Below, piece by piece: positions 52,787 to 61,315 of a DNA stretch of 64,000 bases (position 1 is its first letter; every line of letters begins with the position of its first letter). A model generated the notes under the pieces. The model ran no database searches. It was not told where the DNA came from and saw nothing but the letters and a program-made list of their open reading frames with translations. The position numbers were made by a program, and so were the translations under genes. The stretch comes from Thermohalobaculum sp963721105 (GTDB taxonomy: Bacteria; Pseudomonadota; Alphaproteobacteria; Rhodobacterales; Rhodobacteraceae): positions 558,001 through 622,000 of the forward strand of contig CAVRHY010000011.1 in NCBI GenBank assembly GCA_963721105.1, given 5' to 3'.

Positions 52787-53818
52787 TCAGGCGCCCGGAA
52801 TGCGCTCGAGGAAGCCGCAGAGCGCCGATTCGCTCATTCGAAGCCCCGGAACCCGGGCCGCGCAGGCGGCGGCCAGCCTGTCCCGGCGCTCGCCGGCCCC
52901 CTGCCCGGCCAGTGCGATGACGTCGGGGTGGATGTAGCTCTTGCGCGAGATCGTCGGCGTGTTGCCCAGCTGCTTCGCTGCGGCCTCGGCCATCGCCTTG
53001 ACGGTCAGCCTGTCGTCGGCGGCCGACATCGCCCGCTCGAAGGCGCGCAGCGTGCCCAGCCAGGTGCGGAACGTCTTGGCGGTGTAGGCCGCGTCGCCGC
53101 TGATCTCGCCGAGATAAGCGTTGACCTGCTCCGAGCTGAGGGCATGCGGCTCGCCGCCGGCGTCCAGCCAGGTGAACAGGTGGGCGCCCGGCAGGTCGTC
53201 GATGTCCTGCAGCACGCGATGCAGCTTGCGGCTGCGCAGCGTCTGCTGCACGCGCTGGCCGCCCTTTGCGCGGTAGCGCAGGTGGATGCCGTCGGGCAGC
53301 AGGCGGAGGTGCCGGTGCTTCAGCGTCGTCGCGCCATAGCTGCCGTTCTCGTCCAGGTAGTCGCGGTTGCCGACGCGGAGGCCGACGTGATCGATCAGCG
53401 ACACCAGCGCCGCCAGCGCGAAGCGCTGCTCGCCGGGATGCGCGTCGAGATCGCGGGCGATGCGCCGGCGGATGCGTGGCAGCGTGCGGCCAAAGCCGGC
53501 GAGCTGCTCGAACTTCAGCCGGGCGCGGAACTCGGTCCAGCCGGCGTGATAGCGGTACTGCTTGCGGCCGCGCTGGTCGAGGCCGGTCGCCTGCAGGTGG
53601 CCGTTCGGCTTCGGGCAGATCCAGACGTCCTCCCAGGCCGGCGGCACGGCAAGCGAAGACAGCCGCGCCCGCTCGGCGTCGTCGGTGATCCGGTTGCCCC
53701 TGGCATCGACGTAGCCAAAGCCGCGACCACGCCGCTCGCGCCGGATGCCGGGGCGGCTGTCCGGATAATACGTCAGGCCGAGGTCGGGGATGGAACCGGG
53801 CTCGATCGTGTCCTTCAT
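52787..53818 (-). CDS. DNA topoisomerase IB
   Basis: This is a bacterial poxvirus-like type IB topoisomerase that relaxes supercoils through a 3'-phosphotyrosine (343 residues). Catalytic residues are visible: Arg in LRVGNRDYLDENGSYGATTL, Lys in RYRAKGGQ, the Arg/Trp of YTAKTFRTWLGTL, and the Tyr nucleophile in TISRKSYIHPDV. The N-terminal DNA-clamp region (GIRRERRGRGFGYVD) is present. The start is the ATG at 53816-53818. A near-match stress promoter lies just upstream, which would agree with the stress-linked neighbours. Confidence 0.95.
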   Translation of the reverse strand: MKDTIEPGSIPDLGLTYYPDSRPGIRRERRGRGFGYVDARGNRITDDAERARLSSLAVPPAWEDVWICPKPNGHLQATGLDQRGRKQYRYHAGWTEFRARLKFEQLAGFGRTLPRIRRRIARDLDAHPGEQRFALAALVSLIDHVGLRVGNRDYLDENGSYGATTLKHRHLRLLPDGIHLRYRAKGGQRVQQTLRSRKLHRVLQDIDDLPGAHLFTWLDAGGEPHALSSEQVNAYLGEISGDAAYTAKTFRTWLGTLRAFERAMSAADDRLTVKAMAEAAAKQLGNTPTISRKSYIHPDVIALAGQGAGERRDRLAAACAARVPGLRMSESALCGFLERIPGA

Positions 53819-53829
53819 GGCGGGTCTGG

Positions 53830-53855
53830 AACAGGGACGGCAGGCGAACGGTTCC
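53830..53855 (-). promoter_or_regulatory. Weak EcfG-type promoter before topoisomerase IB
   Basis: On the minus strand GGAAC (53855-53851), 17 nt, TGTT (53833-53830) has one mismatch to CGTT. It ends 11 nt before the ATG. It is reported because two exact matches flank the same island. Confidence 0.35.
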
Positions 53856-54000
53856 CGGGGGGCTCTTCACATTCGCCGGACGCTGTCGGGACGCCGTGCG
53901 CACCGCCCGTGCGCGCTGTCTTTCAGGCGGAGCCCGGGCGGTTGTGCCGGGGCTTGTTCGGCCAGCGGTTCAGGATTGCCCGGCCCCCCTCTTCGGCCCG

Positions 54001-55089
54001 CTACTCCGCCGGGCCGCCGGCAGCATAGAAAGCGGCGAGCGCGTCGATCTGGTCGTCCTCGAGCTGTCCGGCGACCGAGTGCATCAGGGTCGCCCGCGCC
54101 GTGCCGCCGCGATGCCCCTCGCGCCAGAGACCAAGCTGGGTGCGGAGGTAACCGGCGCGCTGGCCGGCCAGCATGGGGAACAGCGGGTCGCGCCGCTCGG
54201 GCCAGGGCCCGTGGCAGGCGCGGCAGGCCGGCGTGCCGCGGCTGTCGGGATGGCCGAAAGCCAGCCGCCGGCCGGCGGCAACCAGGTCGCCCGGCGCCGC
54301 CGGCTGCGCGGCGGGACCGGCGGGCGGGCCTGGCGCCGCCACGGTCAGCGGCGTTTCTCCCCGGCCGAAATGCCGGGCCAGCCGGTCGATCTGCTCGTCC
54401 GAAAGCTGCGACGCCGCTTGCTGCATGATGCCGCTTTCGCGCAGCCGCTCGCGGAAGGCCGTCAGCGAGGCGGCGATGTAGGGCGCGCCCAGGATGTCGA
54501 TGCGCGGCATCGCCGCGTTGCCGCGCCCGGCGCCGTCCCGCCCGTGGCAGCCGGCGCAGTAGGCGACCAGCGGGTCATCCGCCCGCGGCGTCTCGGTCAG
54601 CGCGGCGTAGGCGGCCGGCGTCATGTCGCGCACGCGGTCGAGGAAGGCGGCCATCATCCACGCCTCGTCGCGACGGTTCTCGGCCGGCCAGTGCGGCATG
54701 CCGCTCATCTTGACGCCGTTCAGCACGATCCAGAACAGGTGGCGCGGCTGCCAGCCCTCGACGGCGCGCTCGATCGGCGGCGGCTCGGGCACCAGCGAGC
54801 GCACGGTCGCCGAGCGTCGCTCGCCCGGCGCGGCATGGCAGACGCGGCAGGCGGTATCGAAATGGCGCGCGGCGACTGCCGCCATGTCGTCGGTCAGCAG
54901 CGGCACGGCGTCGGCCGAGGGCGCACGCAGCCCGACCGAGTGCCGGTAGGTCGTATGCAGCACCCAGGAAACCCCCGGCAGGTGCCCGGCCGCCGCCGAG
55001 ACGTTGTAGAGCCCGACGCCCACCACCAGACCGGCGACGACCAGCCCGGCCGCGGCCAGCGCCGCCAGCGTCGCGAGCGCGCACCTCAT
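54001..55089 (-). CDS. Tri-haem c-type cytochrome of the oxidase operon
   Basis: This 362-residue exported cytochrome has an N-terminal membrane anchor (LAALAAAGLVVAGLVVGVGL) and three CxxCH haem sites: CRVCH, CAGCH and CRACH, each heading a class I cytochrome c module. The later Met ligands may be in SGMPHWP, GIMQQAAS and TLMHSVAG, each a plausible axial position. The two C-terminal modules look like a cytochrome c4-like pair. It probably feeds electrons to the adjacent oxidase. Confidence 0.9.
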   Translation of the reverse strand: MRCALATLAALAAAGLVVAGLVVGVGLYNVSAAAGHLPGVSWVLHTTYRHSVGLRAPSADAVPLLTDDMAAVAARHFDTACRVCHAAPGERRSATVRSLVPEPPPIERAVEGWQPRHLFWIVLNGVKMSGMPHWPAENRRDEAWMMAAFLDRVRDMTPAAYAALTETPRADDPLVAYCAGCHGRDGAGRGNAAMPRIDILGAPYIAASLTAFRERLRESGIMQQAASQLSDEQIDRLARHFGRGETPLTVAAPGPPAGPAAQPAAPGDLVAAGRRLAFGHPDSRGTPACRACHGPWPERRDPLFPMLAGQRAGYLRTQLGLWREGHRGGTARATLMHSVAGQLEDDQIDALAAFYAAGGPAE

Positions 55090-55123
55090 GCCGTCGGCCC
55101 CGCCGTGATGACCGCCCGTCGCA

Positions 55124-55537
55124 TCAGGCGCACGAGTTCACGAAGATCGCCGGCAGCGCGACGTAGACGACGCCCACTGCCGACAGCACGGCCAGCAGGA
55201 AGGCGGCGTGGCCGAGGAACTCGTGCCGGTGCTCCTCGACCGCCTCGTCATGCTCGTAGTCGTAGTCGTCCAGGTAGTCCCACCGCCGCCAGGATCGCCA
55301 GGCGACGACGGCGATACCGGCCAGCGCCAGCACGGTGATCGCGCCGATGCCGACGCGCAGCGAGGGGAAGGCCCAGTCGTGCCGGAACAGCTTGAAGCAG
55401 GCGATCGAGGTGCCCCCATAGGTCAGCACGAAATGCGTGGCCCAGATCAGCGGCCCGAAGGCGATGCGCCAGATGCTGTCGCTCTCCTCGGCCCAGCTGT
55501 CGAGTTCCTCGTTGTGGAACGGGTTGTGCCTGGCCAT
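55124..55537 (-). CDS. Small membrane protein of the cytochrome oxidase operon
   Basis: This protein has about 137 residues with three membrane helices (IAFGPLIWATHFVLTYGG, GAITVLALAGIAVVAW, LLAVLSAVGVVYVALPAIFV) and a charged loop of Asp/Glu/His (DDYDYEHDEAVEEHRHE). The ATG at 55535-55537 overlaps the stop of the subunit I+III gene (TGATG). It occupies the place of a subunit IV or assembly factor, but I do not recognise a specific family. Confidence 0.75.
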   Translation of the reverse strand: MARHNPFHNEELDSWAEESDSIWRIAFGPLIWATHFVLTYGGTSIACFKLFRHDWAFPSLRVGIGAITVLALAGIAVVAWRSWRRWDYLDDYDYEHDEAVEEHRHEFLGHAAFLLAVLSAVGVVYVALPAIFVNSCA

Positions 55538-58137
55538 CACATCACCCTCGGCAGGACGCCGACGACCAGCGCGGTCGCCACCGTCATCGCCAGCATGAAG
55601 TGCCAGAACAGCGAGACGTTCTGCAGGTCGGCATCGTATTCCTGCGTCAGCTTTCCGGTCAGGCTGCCGGCCAGGCAGTAGAGCAGCATCAGCGCGCCCA
55701 GCCCGCTATGCGCGACGGTCCAGATCAGGATCGCCCAGACGATCGCCGGGTAGACATGCGCCACCGGGTCCATCCCGGCATCCCATGCCGACCACAGCAG
55801 CGAGGCGCCGCCCGCCAGCGTCAGCACCACGGCCCCGGCCAGCGCCGCGCGCGCCGCGCCGACGCGGCCCCGACGGTTCGTGCCGCGCGCCGCCAGCGCC
55901 AGCCCCCAGGCACCGGCCAGGAGCCCGGCGCCGAGTCCAACCCACAGCGCCGTCGCGTCCGGCAGCCCCGGCGGCGGGAAGGCGTCGCCCGGGCTCGCGG
56001 TCCAGTAGAACAGGTAGCCGAAGACCAGGCTGGCGAAGGCCGTCCAGTCGCCCAGCATGGTGATCCACATGCCCCACCAGCCCGGCGCCGGCGTGCCCGA
56101 GACGTAGATCGGCAGCGTCAGGCCCAGGCCGACATCCTTGCGGTCCTTCTCGGGCGGGCGCGCCGTGCCGGTCCACAGCCAGACCAGCACGAAGGCGATG
56201 GCAACGGCGCCCGAGATGATCGCCGGGGTCCACAGGTGCCAGACCGGCAGGATGAACGCGCCCGCCGTCGCCACCGCGGCGCAATGCGTGATCCAGGTTG
56301 GGCCGCCGACGCGCAGGCACTGGATCGGGCGGGCGTCCAGCACGGTCGTCACCAGCGTCTCGCGCAGGCCCTCCTCGGCGTCGGGCAGGTAGTAGCGCCC
56401 GGCGTCGATCCGCTCGACCACCTCCGGCTGGTCCCACAGCGGATAGCGGCTGGTGACGTAGGGGATCGAGCGCGTGCCCCAGCCCGGGTCCTTGGGCACG
56501 TCGTGCGCCCATTCCAGCGTCCCACTTCCCCAGGGGTTGCGCGGCGTCGCCGGCTTGCCGGGGCGCAGCAGGTCGAACAGGAAGACGGCGAAGCCCGCCG
56601 CGATCACGAAGGCGCCGCAGGTCGCGACCAGGTTCGGCAGGTCCCAACCGAGATCGGCCGGATAGGTGAAGACGCGTCGCGGCATCCCCATCAGCCCGGT
56701 ATAGTGCATTGGCAGGAAGGTCACGTTGAAGCCGGTGAACAGCAGCCAGAAGACGACGCGACCCAGCCGCGGCGACAGCAGCGTCTTGGCCAGGAACGGA
56801 TGAAAGTAGTAGATGCCGGCCAGCACCGGGAACACCATGCCGCCGAACAGCACGTAGTGCAGGTGGCCGACGACGAAGTAGCTGTCGTGCACCTGCCAGT
56901 CGAAGGCCGCCAGCGCCAGCATGACCCCGGTCAGCCCGCCGGCGGTGAAGACCGCGAGCCCGCCGGTGATGAACAGCATCGGCACGCTGCGCTTGACGTG
57001 CCCGACCATCAGCGTCGCCAGGAAGGCGAAAAGCTGGATGCCGGTCGGGATCACCACTGCCTCGGACGCCGCCGAGAAGAAGCCGAGCGAGATCCGCGGC
57101 AGCCCGGTTGCGAACATGTGGTGGACCCAGAGGCCGAAGGACAGGAAGCCCGTGCCGACCGCCGAAAGCACGATCCAGGAATAGCCGACGATCGGCCGGC
57201 CGGCGGCGGTCGGCACGATCATCGCCGTGATGGCGATCGAGGGGAGGAAGATGATGTAGACCTCCGGGTGGCCGAAGATCCAGAACAGGTGCTGCCAGAG
57301 CAGCGGGTCGCCGCCGCGCTCGGGGTCGAAGAACGGCCATTCGAAGCCGCGCTGAAGCTCGAACAGGAAGTCGCCGGCGATCAGCGGCGGGAAGGCGAAG
57401 ATGATCATGCCGCCGACGACCAGCACGTACCAGGCGTAGAGCGGCATCAGGTTGATGCGCATCCCCGGCGGCCGGCATTTCAGCACGCCGACGATGAGCT
57501 CCACGGCGGCGGCGATCGAGGCGACCTCGATGAACGACAGCCCCAGCAACCAGATGTCGGGGCCGATCCCCTTCGCGTCGGTCGCCAGCGGCGGATACAT
57601 GAACCAGCCCGCCTCGGGCGCCGCGCCGAACAGCACGGAGCCCAGCACGAAGACCCCGCCGATCAGGAAGCACCAGTAGCCATAGGCCGACAGCCGGGGG
57701 AACGGCATGTCGCGCGCGCCCAGAAAGGCCGGCAGCAGCAGGATCGAGATCGACTCGAAGAGCGGCACGGCGAACAGGAACATCATCGCCGAGCCGTGCA
57801 TCGTCATGAACTGGTTGTAGGTCGTGGCCGACAGCACGTCGTTGCCGGGCACCGCCAGTTGCAGGCGCATGGCCAGCGCCAGCAGCCCGGCGCAGAGCAT
57901 GTAGACAAAGCAGGTCAGCGCGTACCAGGCGCCGACCTCGGAGTTGTTGACCGCCGACCAGTAGCGCCACCCCCGTGGTTGCGCCCAGACCCTGTGCAGG
58001 CGCTCGGCCGATGCCCTCTGCCATTCCGGGTCCGTCGGCTCGGCCAGCATCGCCTCGGTCGGCGGGTAGGGGCCGGACTGGACGGCCTCGGCATAGGGCC
58101 GGGCGGCGATGTCGCCGTCTGCCGTGGCGTCGGTCAT
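55537..58137 (-). CDS. Cytochrome c oxidase subunit I+III fusion
   Basis: This 866-residue haem-copper oxidase subunit has subunit I joined to a subunit III domain. Residues 1-580 form subunit I: haem a ligand in MTMHGSAMMFLF, CuB/Tyr centre GHPEVYIIFLPSIA with the type-A1 Glu, VHHMFATG, and HDSYFVVGHLHYVL with the haem ligands. From about 660 onward subunit III-like helices follow (WWGMWITMLGDWTAFASLVFGYLFYW to FWHFMLAMTVATALVVGV). Fused I+III subunits are typical of caa3-type enzymes. It overlaps subunit II and the small membrane gene by one base each. Confidence 0.95.
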   Translation of the reverse strand: MTDATADGDIAARPYAEAVQSGPYPPTEAMLAEPTDPEWQRASAERLHRVWAQPRGWRYWSAVNNSEVGAWYALTCFVYMLCAGLLALAMRLQLAVPGNDVLSATTYNQFMTMHGSAMMFLFAVPLFESISILLLPAFLGARDMPFPRLSAYGYWCFLIGGVFVLGSVLFGAAPEAGWFMYPPLATDAKGIGPDIWLLGLSFIEVASIAAAVELIVGVLKCRPPGMRINLMPLYAWYVLVVGGMIIFAFPPLIAGDFLFELQRGFEWPFFDPERGGDPLLWQHLFWIFGHPEVYIIFLPSIAITAMIVPTAAGRPIVGYSWIVLSAVGTGFLSFGLWVHHMFATGLPRISLGFFSAASEAVVIPTGIQLFAFLATLMVGHVKRSVPMLFITGGLAVFTAGGLTGVMLALAAFDWQVHDSYFVVGHLHYVLFGGMVFPVLAGIYYFHPFLAKTLLSPRLGRVVFWLLFTGFNVTFLPMHYTGLMGMPRRVFTYPADLGWDLPNLVATCGAFVIAAGFAVFLFDLLRPGKPATPRNPWGSGTLEWAHDVPKDPGWGTRSIPYVTSRYPLWDQPEVVERIDAGRYYLPDAEEGLRETLVTTVLDARPIQCLRVGGPTWITHCAAVATAGAFILPVWHLWTPAIISGAVAIAFVLVWLWTGTARPPEKDRKDVGLGLTLPIYVSGTPAPGWWGMWITMLGDWTAFASLVFGYLFYWTASPGDAFPPPGLPDATALWVGLGAGLLAGAWGLALAARGTNRRGRVGAARAALAGAVVLTLAGGASLLWSAWDAGMDPVAHVYPAIVWAILIWTVAHSGLGALMLLYCLAGSLTGKLTQEYDADLQNVSLFWHFMLAMTVATALVVGVLPRVM

Positions 58138-59111
58138 CACTCCAGCCCTTCCAGGTAGTGGACGAGGTCGGCCAGCGCGTCCGGGTCGAGCGCGGCGTAG
58201 GAGGGCATCTCGACGCCGGGCTTGATCGCCTGGGTGCGCCGGATCCAGTCGGCGAGGTTCGGCCGCGTGTTTGCCATCGTGCCGGCGCCCAGTGTCGCCC
58301 GGCCGGCCAGGTGCGTCAGGTCCGGCCCGAAGCGACCGTCGGCCGGCGTGCCGCGGATGGCGTGGCAGGCGGCGCAGCCCTCGCCCAGGAAGACCGCCTG
58401 GCCGCGTTTTGCCTGCGGGTCGCCCGGCGGGGCGGCGGGGCCTGCCTCGTGGCGGAGCCACGCGTCGAAGGCGGCGGGCTCCATCACCACGGCGGGGAAG
58501 GCCATCAGCGCGTGGCTGTCGCCGCAGAGCTCGGCGCACTGGCCGCGAAAGGCGCCGGTGCGGAAGGGCTCCAGCGGCAGCAGCGTCTCGCGGCCGGGGA
58601 ACATGTCCAGCTTGCCCGACAGCGCCGGCACCCAGAACGAGTGGATCACCTTGTCGGCGGTCAGCGCGACCAGCGTGCGGCGGTCGGCGGGCAGGCGCAG
58701 TTCGTTGGCGGTCGCGACCTCGCCCTCGGGCGTGACGTAGTCGATGCGCCACCACCACTGCTCGCCCCGGACGCGGATGGCGGGGTCGCCGTCGGTCCGG
58801 CGCAGATCGCCCAGGATCGGCAGCGTCCAGACCAGCAGCGACATGAGGCCAAGGGTCGGCACGCCGACCCCTCCGCCCAGGATCAGCGCCTCGGCCCAGC
58901 GCCGCCGCACCGGCCGCTCGCGGACGCGCGTGAACCAGAAGAACATGCCGTTCAGCACCGTCCAGATCACCGCGGCGCCGATGATCAGCACCCACCAGAC
59001 GCCGTGCAGCACCGCCGCCTCGCGCCCGGCCGGGTCGAGCGCCGACTGCACGCCCTGGCAGCCCGCCAGCAGGCCGGCCGCCGCCGGCGCGATCAGCGCG
59101 CGGCGCCTCAT
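58137..59111 (-). CDS. Cytochrome c oxidase subunit II with fused cytochrome c domain
   Basis: This 324-residue subunit has a lipoprotein-like signal (LLAGC), two membrane helices (VLHGVWWVLIIGAAVIWTVL; TLGLMSLLVWTLPIL), a cupredoxin domain with the CuA site QCAELCGDSHALM and FWVPALSGKLDMFP, and a C-terminal cytochrome c domain with CAACH and a Met in PGVEMPSY. This is the caa3 arrangement. The start is the ATG at 59109-59111. It is the first gene of the operon II, I+III, small membrane protein, tri-haem cytochrome. Confidence 0.95.
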   Translation of the reverse strand: MRRRALIAPAAAGLLAGCQGVQSALDPAGREAAVLHGVWWVLIIGAAVIWTVLNGMFFWFTRVRERPVRRRWAEALILGGGVGVPTLGLMSLLVWTLPILGDLRRTDGDPAIRVRGEQWWWRIDYVTPEGEVATANELRLPADRRTLVALTADKVIHSFWVPALSGKLDMFPGRETLLPLEPFRTGAFRGQCAELCGDSHALMAFPAVVMEPAAFDAWLRHEAGPAAPPGDPQAKRGQAVFLGEGCAACHAIRGTPADGRFGPDLTHLAGRATLGAGTMANTRPNLADWIRRTQAIKPGVEMPSYAALDPDALADLVHYLEGLE

Positions 59112-59326
59112 CGGGCAGTTCCGCGCGCGGTCGCGCTTACCCGCACGCGGGGCGCGGTGCCGGTCAGGGGCGTGGGGGCGTCGCCGCCGCACCGTCACGG
59201 GGCGTCAGACGGCGTGCCGGGTGGGGCGCCTGCGCCGGGGCGGCGCGAGCGCTGCCTGTCGAGCGGGGGGGTCGCTCGCGGTGCGTTCAATGCCGGTCCT
59301 CCCGGGGGCCGTCCTCCCGGGGTACG

Positions 59327-59351
59327 AACGCCGTTGCCGGGGGATTGTTCC
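59327..59351 (-). promoter_or_regulatory. EcfG-type promoter upstream of the oxidase operon
   Basis: On the minus strand GGAAC (59351-59347), 16 nt, CGTT (59330-59327) is an exact consensus match. The subunit II start is 216 nt downstream with no recognisable gene in between (59112-59326), so the leader would be long. A chance match is more likely here than for the other two. Confidence 0.5.
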
Positions 59352-59381
59352 CAGCCGGCATTGCCGGGGGGCGCAGGCGCC

Positions 59382-59660
59382 TCAAAGCTCGGCGCGCTGC
59401 ATCCGGATGCCGTGCAGGAAGTCCTCGGCCTTTCGCGCGTCGGCGGACAGGGCTTCCTCGCCGGCTGCCCCGCCGCTGCCACTGTCCCGCGATTTGCGCG
59501 CCTCGAGCCAGTCGCGCGCCTCCTTGACGAGCGCGGCCAGGCTTTCATGGGCCTTCGTCCGGCGGGTCGCGTCGGCGCGGGACAACTCCTGCTGCACCTC
59601 GGCGACCGCGGTCTCGAGCTCGCTGGTCTTCTGATTCACCAGCTGCGACGATTCTGGCAT
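59382..59660 (-). CDS. 92-residue coiled-coil protein
   Basis: No family is recognised. The ATG at 59658-59660 follows a GGAGG ribosome binding site. The sequence is almost wholly helical and charged (SELETAVAEVQQELSRADAT, ESLAALVKEARDWLEARKSR) with a Gly/Ser-rich hinge and an ending ALSADARKAEDFLHGIR. It has no signal or membrane segment. It lies upstream of the oxidase operon on the same strand. Confidence 0.6.
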   Translation of the reverse strand: MPESSQLVNQKTSELETAVAEVQQELSRADATRRTKAHESLAALVKEARDWLEARKSRDSGSGGAAGEEALSADARKAEDFLHGIRMQRAEL

Positions 59661-59839
59661 TGGGGCCTCCTTCAATGGCGGCGGCGCCCGGTCCGGGGGT
59701 GGCCGGGCCTGGCGCCTTCCGCAACCGTCCGCGCCCCACCGAAAACCGGGTCCTATGGATCAGAACGCATGCGGGCGCGTTGGGGTTCGGATTGGAGACG
59801 ATGCGCCGCCGGACCAGGCAAGGCGGCAGAGAGGACCTG

Positions 59840-60475
59840 ATGGAAAGCTGGATCACGACGGCCATCGACAAGCTCGGCTATGCCGGCGTCGTGCTGCTGA
59901 TGTTCTTCGAGAACCTGTTTCCGCCGATCCCGTCCGAGGTCGTCATGCCGCTGTCGGGCTATGTCTCGGCGCAGGGCGGCATGTCGCTTTGGGCGGTGAT
60001 CGTCGCCGGCACGGTCGGCTCGGTGCTGGGCGCGATCTTCTGGTACTATGTTGCGGTCTGGCTGGGCGAGGACCGGCTGAAGCGCTGGGCGCGCAAGCAC
60101 GGGCGGTGGATCACGCTTGGCCCCAGCGACATCGACAAGGCCGACGACTGGTTCGACCGCTACGGCGCGTGGCTGGTCTTCTTCGGCCGGCTGGTGCCGA
60201 CGGTACGGACGCTGATCGCCATCCCGGCCGGGCTGTTCGGCATGTCGATCGGGCGCTACATCCTCTACACGACGGCCGGCTCGCTGATCTGGACGGGCGC
60301 GCTGGCGGTGCTCGGCTGGTGGCTGGGCAGCCAGTGGGACCAGATCTCTACCTATCTGGGTCCTGTCACCTACGCGATCGTCGGCGGCGCCATCGTCATC
60401 TACCTCTACCGCGTCATGACCTTCGACCGCACCGAGCGGAAGGCCGAGGCCAAGGCAGCGACGCGGCGGCCCTGA
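59840..60475 (+). CDS. DedA-family inner-membrane protein
   Basis: This 211-residue member of the DedA/VTT superfamily includes lipid-carrier recycling proteins. Signature segments are FFENLFPPIPSEVVMPLSGY, GSVLGAIFWYYVAVWLGEDR, and the conserved FGRLVPTVRTLIAIPAGLFGM that carries the essential Arg residues. Five hydrophobic segments are seen. The ATG at 59840 has a GAGGA site 4-5 nt upstream. It is convergent with the SDR gene; a strong hairpin lies between. Confidence 0.93.
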   Translation: MESWITTAIDKLGYAGVVLLMFFENLFPPIPSEVVMPLSGYVSAQGGMSLWAVIVAGTVGSVLGAIFWYYVAVWLGEDRLKRWARKHGRWITLGPSDIDKADDWFDRYGAWLVFFGRLVPTVRTLIAIPAGLFGMSIGRYILYTTAGSLIWTGALAVLGWWLGSQWDQISTYLGPVTYAIVGGAIVIYLYRVMTFDRTERKAEAKAATRRP

Positions 60476-60504
60476 ACCCCGGCCCCCCTTGCCCACGCGC
60501 GGCG

Positions 60505-60524
60505 CCGGCGCCTTGCGGCGCCGG
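60505..60524. terminator. Hairpin between convergent dedA-like and SDR genes
   Basis: CCGGCGCC-TTGC-GGCGCCGG is a perfect 8-bp stem with a tetraloop, 30 nt after the DedA stop and 12 nt after the SDR stop. It is placed as a bidirectional terminator, without a T-tract. Confidence 0.55.
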
Positions 60525-60535
60525 GCTCCGGCCCC

Positions 60536-61315
60536 TCAGAGCATGGCGTTGTGGCTGCCGCCGTCCAGCACGAAGTTCTGGCCGATGATATAGCCGGCGT
60601 GGTCGGAGCACAGGAACGCGCACATCGCGCCGAACTCCTCAGTGGTGCCGAAGCGGCCAGTCGGGATCTCGGCGGCGCGCCCGGCATGGACCTCCTCGAA
60701 GCTGCGCCCGGTCTTCTCGGCGATGGCGCGCGAGGTGTTGATCAGCCGGTCGGTGCCGAACGGCCCCGGCAGCATGTTGTTGATGGCGACGTTGTGCCGG
60801 GCGACCTTGCGCGCCAGCGCTGCGATGCCGCCGGTCAGCCCGGCCCGCGCGCCGTTCGACAGCTCGAGCGTCGGGATCGGGTGCTTCACCGAGTAGGAGG
60901 TGATGTTGACGATCCGGCCGAAGCCGCGGTCGCACATGCCATAGACGGTCGCCCGGATCAGCGCGATCGGGGTGATCATGTTGCCCTCGACCGCGCGGCG
61001 CCAGTCGTCGAGGTCGAAGTCGCGGAAATCGCCGGGCGGCGGCCCGCCCGCATTGTTGACCAGGATATCCGGCTCCGGGCAGGCCGCCAGCAGCGCGGCG
61101 CGGCCGTCCTCGGTCGTCACGTCGCAGGCGACCGGCGTGACCGTCACGCCGTGCCGGTCGGCGATCTCGGCGGCGGCCGTGTCGATCGCGTCCTGCGTCC
61201 GCGCGGCGATCACCAGGTCGACCCCCTCGGCCGCCAGCGCCTCGGCGCAGCCGCGGCCGAGACCCTTCGACGCCGCGCAGACGATCCCCCTGCGCCCCCT
61301 GATGCCCGTGTCCAT
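60536..61315 (-). CDS. Short-chain dehydrogenase/reductase-family protein lacking the usual Tyr/Lys
   Basis: This 259-residue protein has the Rossmann fold of FabG-like SDRs: GIVCAASKGLGRGCAEALAA (cofactor loop), DVTTEDGR, ILVNNAGGPPPG, NMITPIALIRATVYGM and IGQNFVLDGGSHN. The Ser of VNITSYSVK is present, but the positions where the catalytic Tyr and Lys should fall read Ser and Arg (ELSNGARAGLTGG). Such variants occur in a recurrent SDR subgroup and may have a different substrate or no reductase activity. The start is the ATG at 61313-61315. Confidence 0.88.
   Translation of the reverse strand: MDTGIRGRRGIVCAASKGLGRGCAEALAAEGVDLVIAARTQDAIDTAAAEIADRHGVTVTPVACDVTTEDGRAALLAACPEPDILVNNAGGPPPGDFRDFDLDDWRRAVEGNMITPIALIRATVYGMCDRGFGRIVNITSYSVKHPIPTLELSNGARAGLTGGIAALARKVARHNVAINNMLPGPFGTDRLINTSRAIAEKTGRSFEEVHAGRAAEIPTGRFGTTEEFGAMCAFLCSDHAGYIIGQNFVLDGGSHNAML

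Noticed and set aside
59195..59548. Possible gene between the EcfG-type promoter and oxidase subunit II
   Set aside because: The frame is Pro/Gly/Arg low-complexity, has no ribosome binding site or domain, and overlaps the coiled-coil gene.
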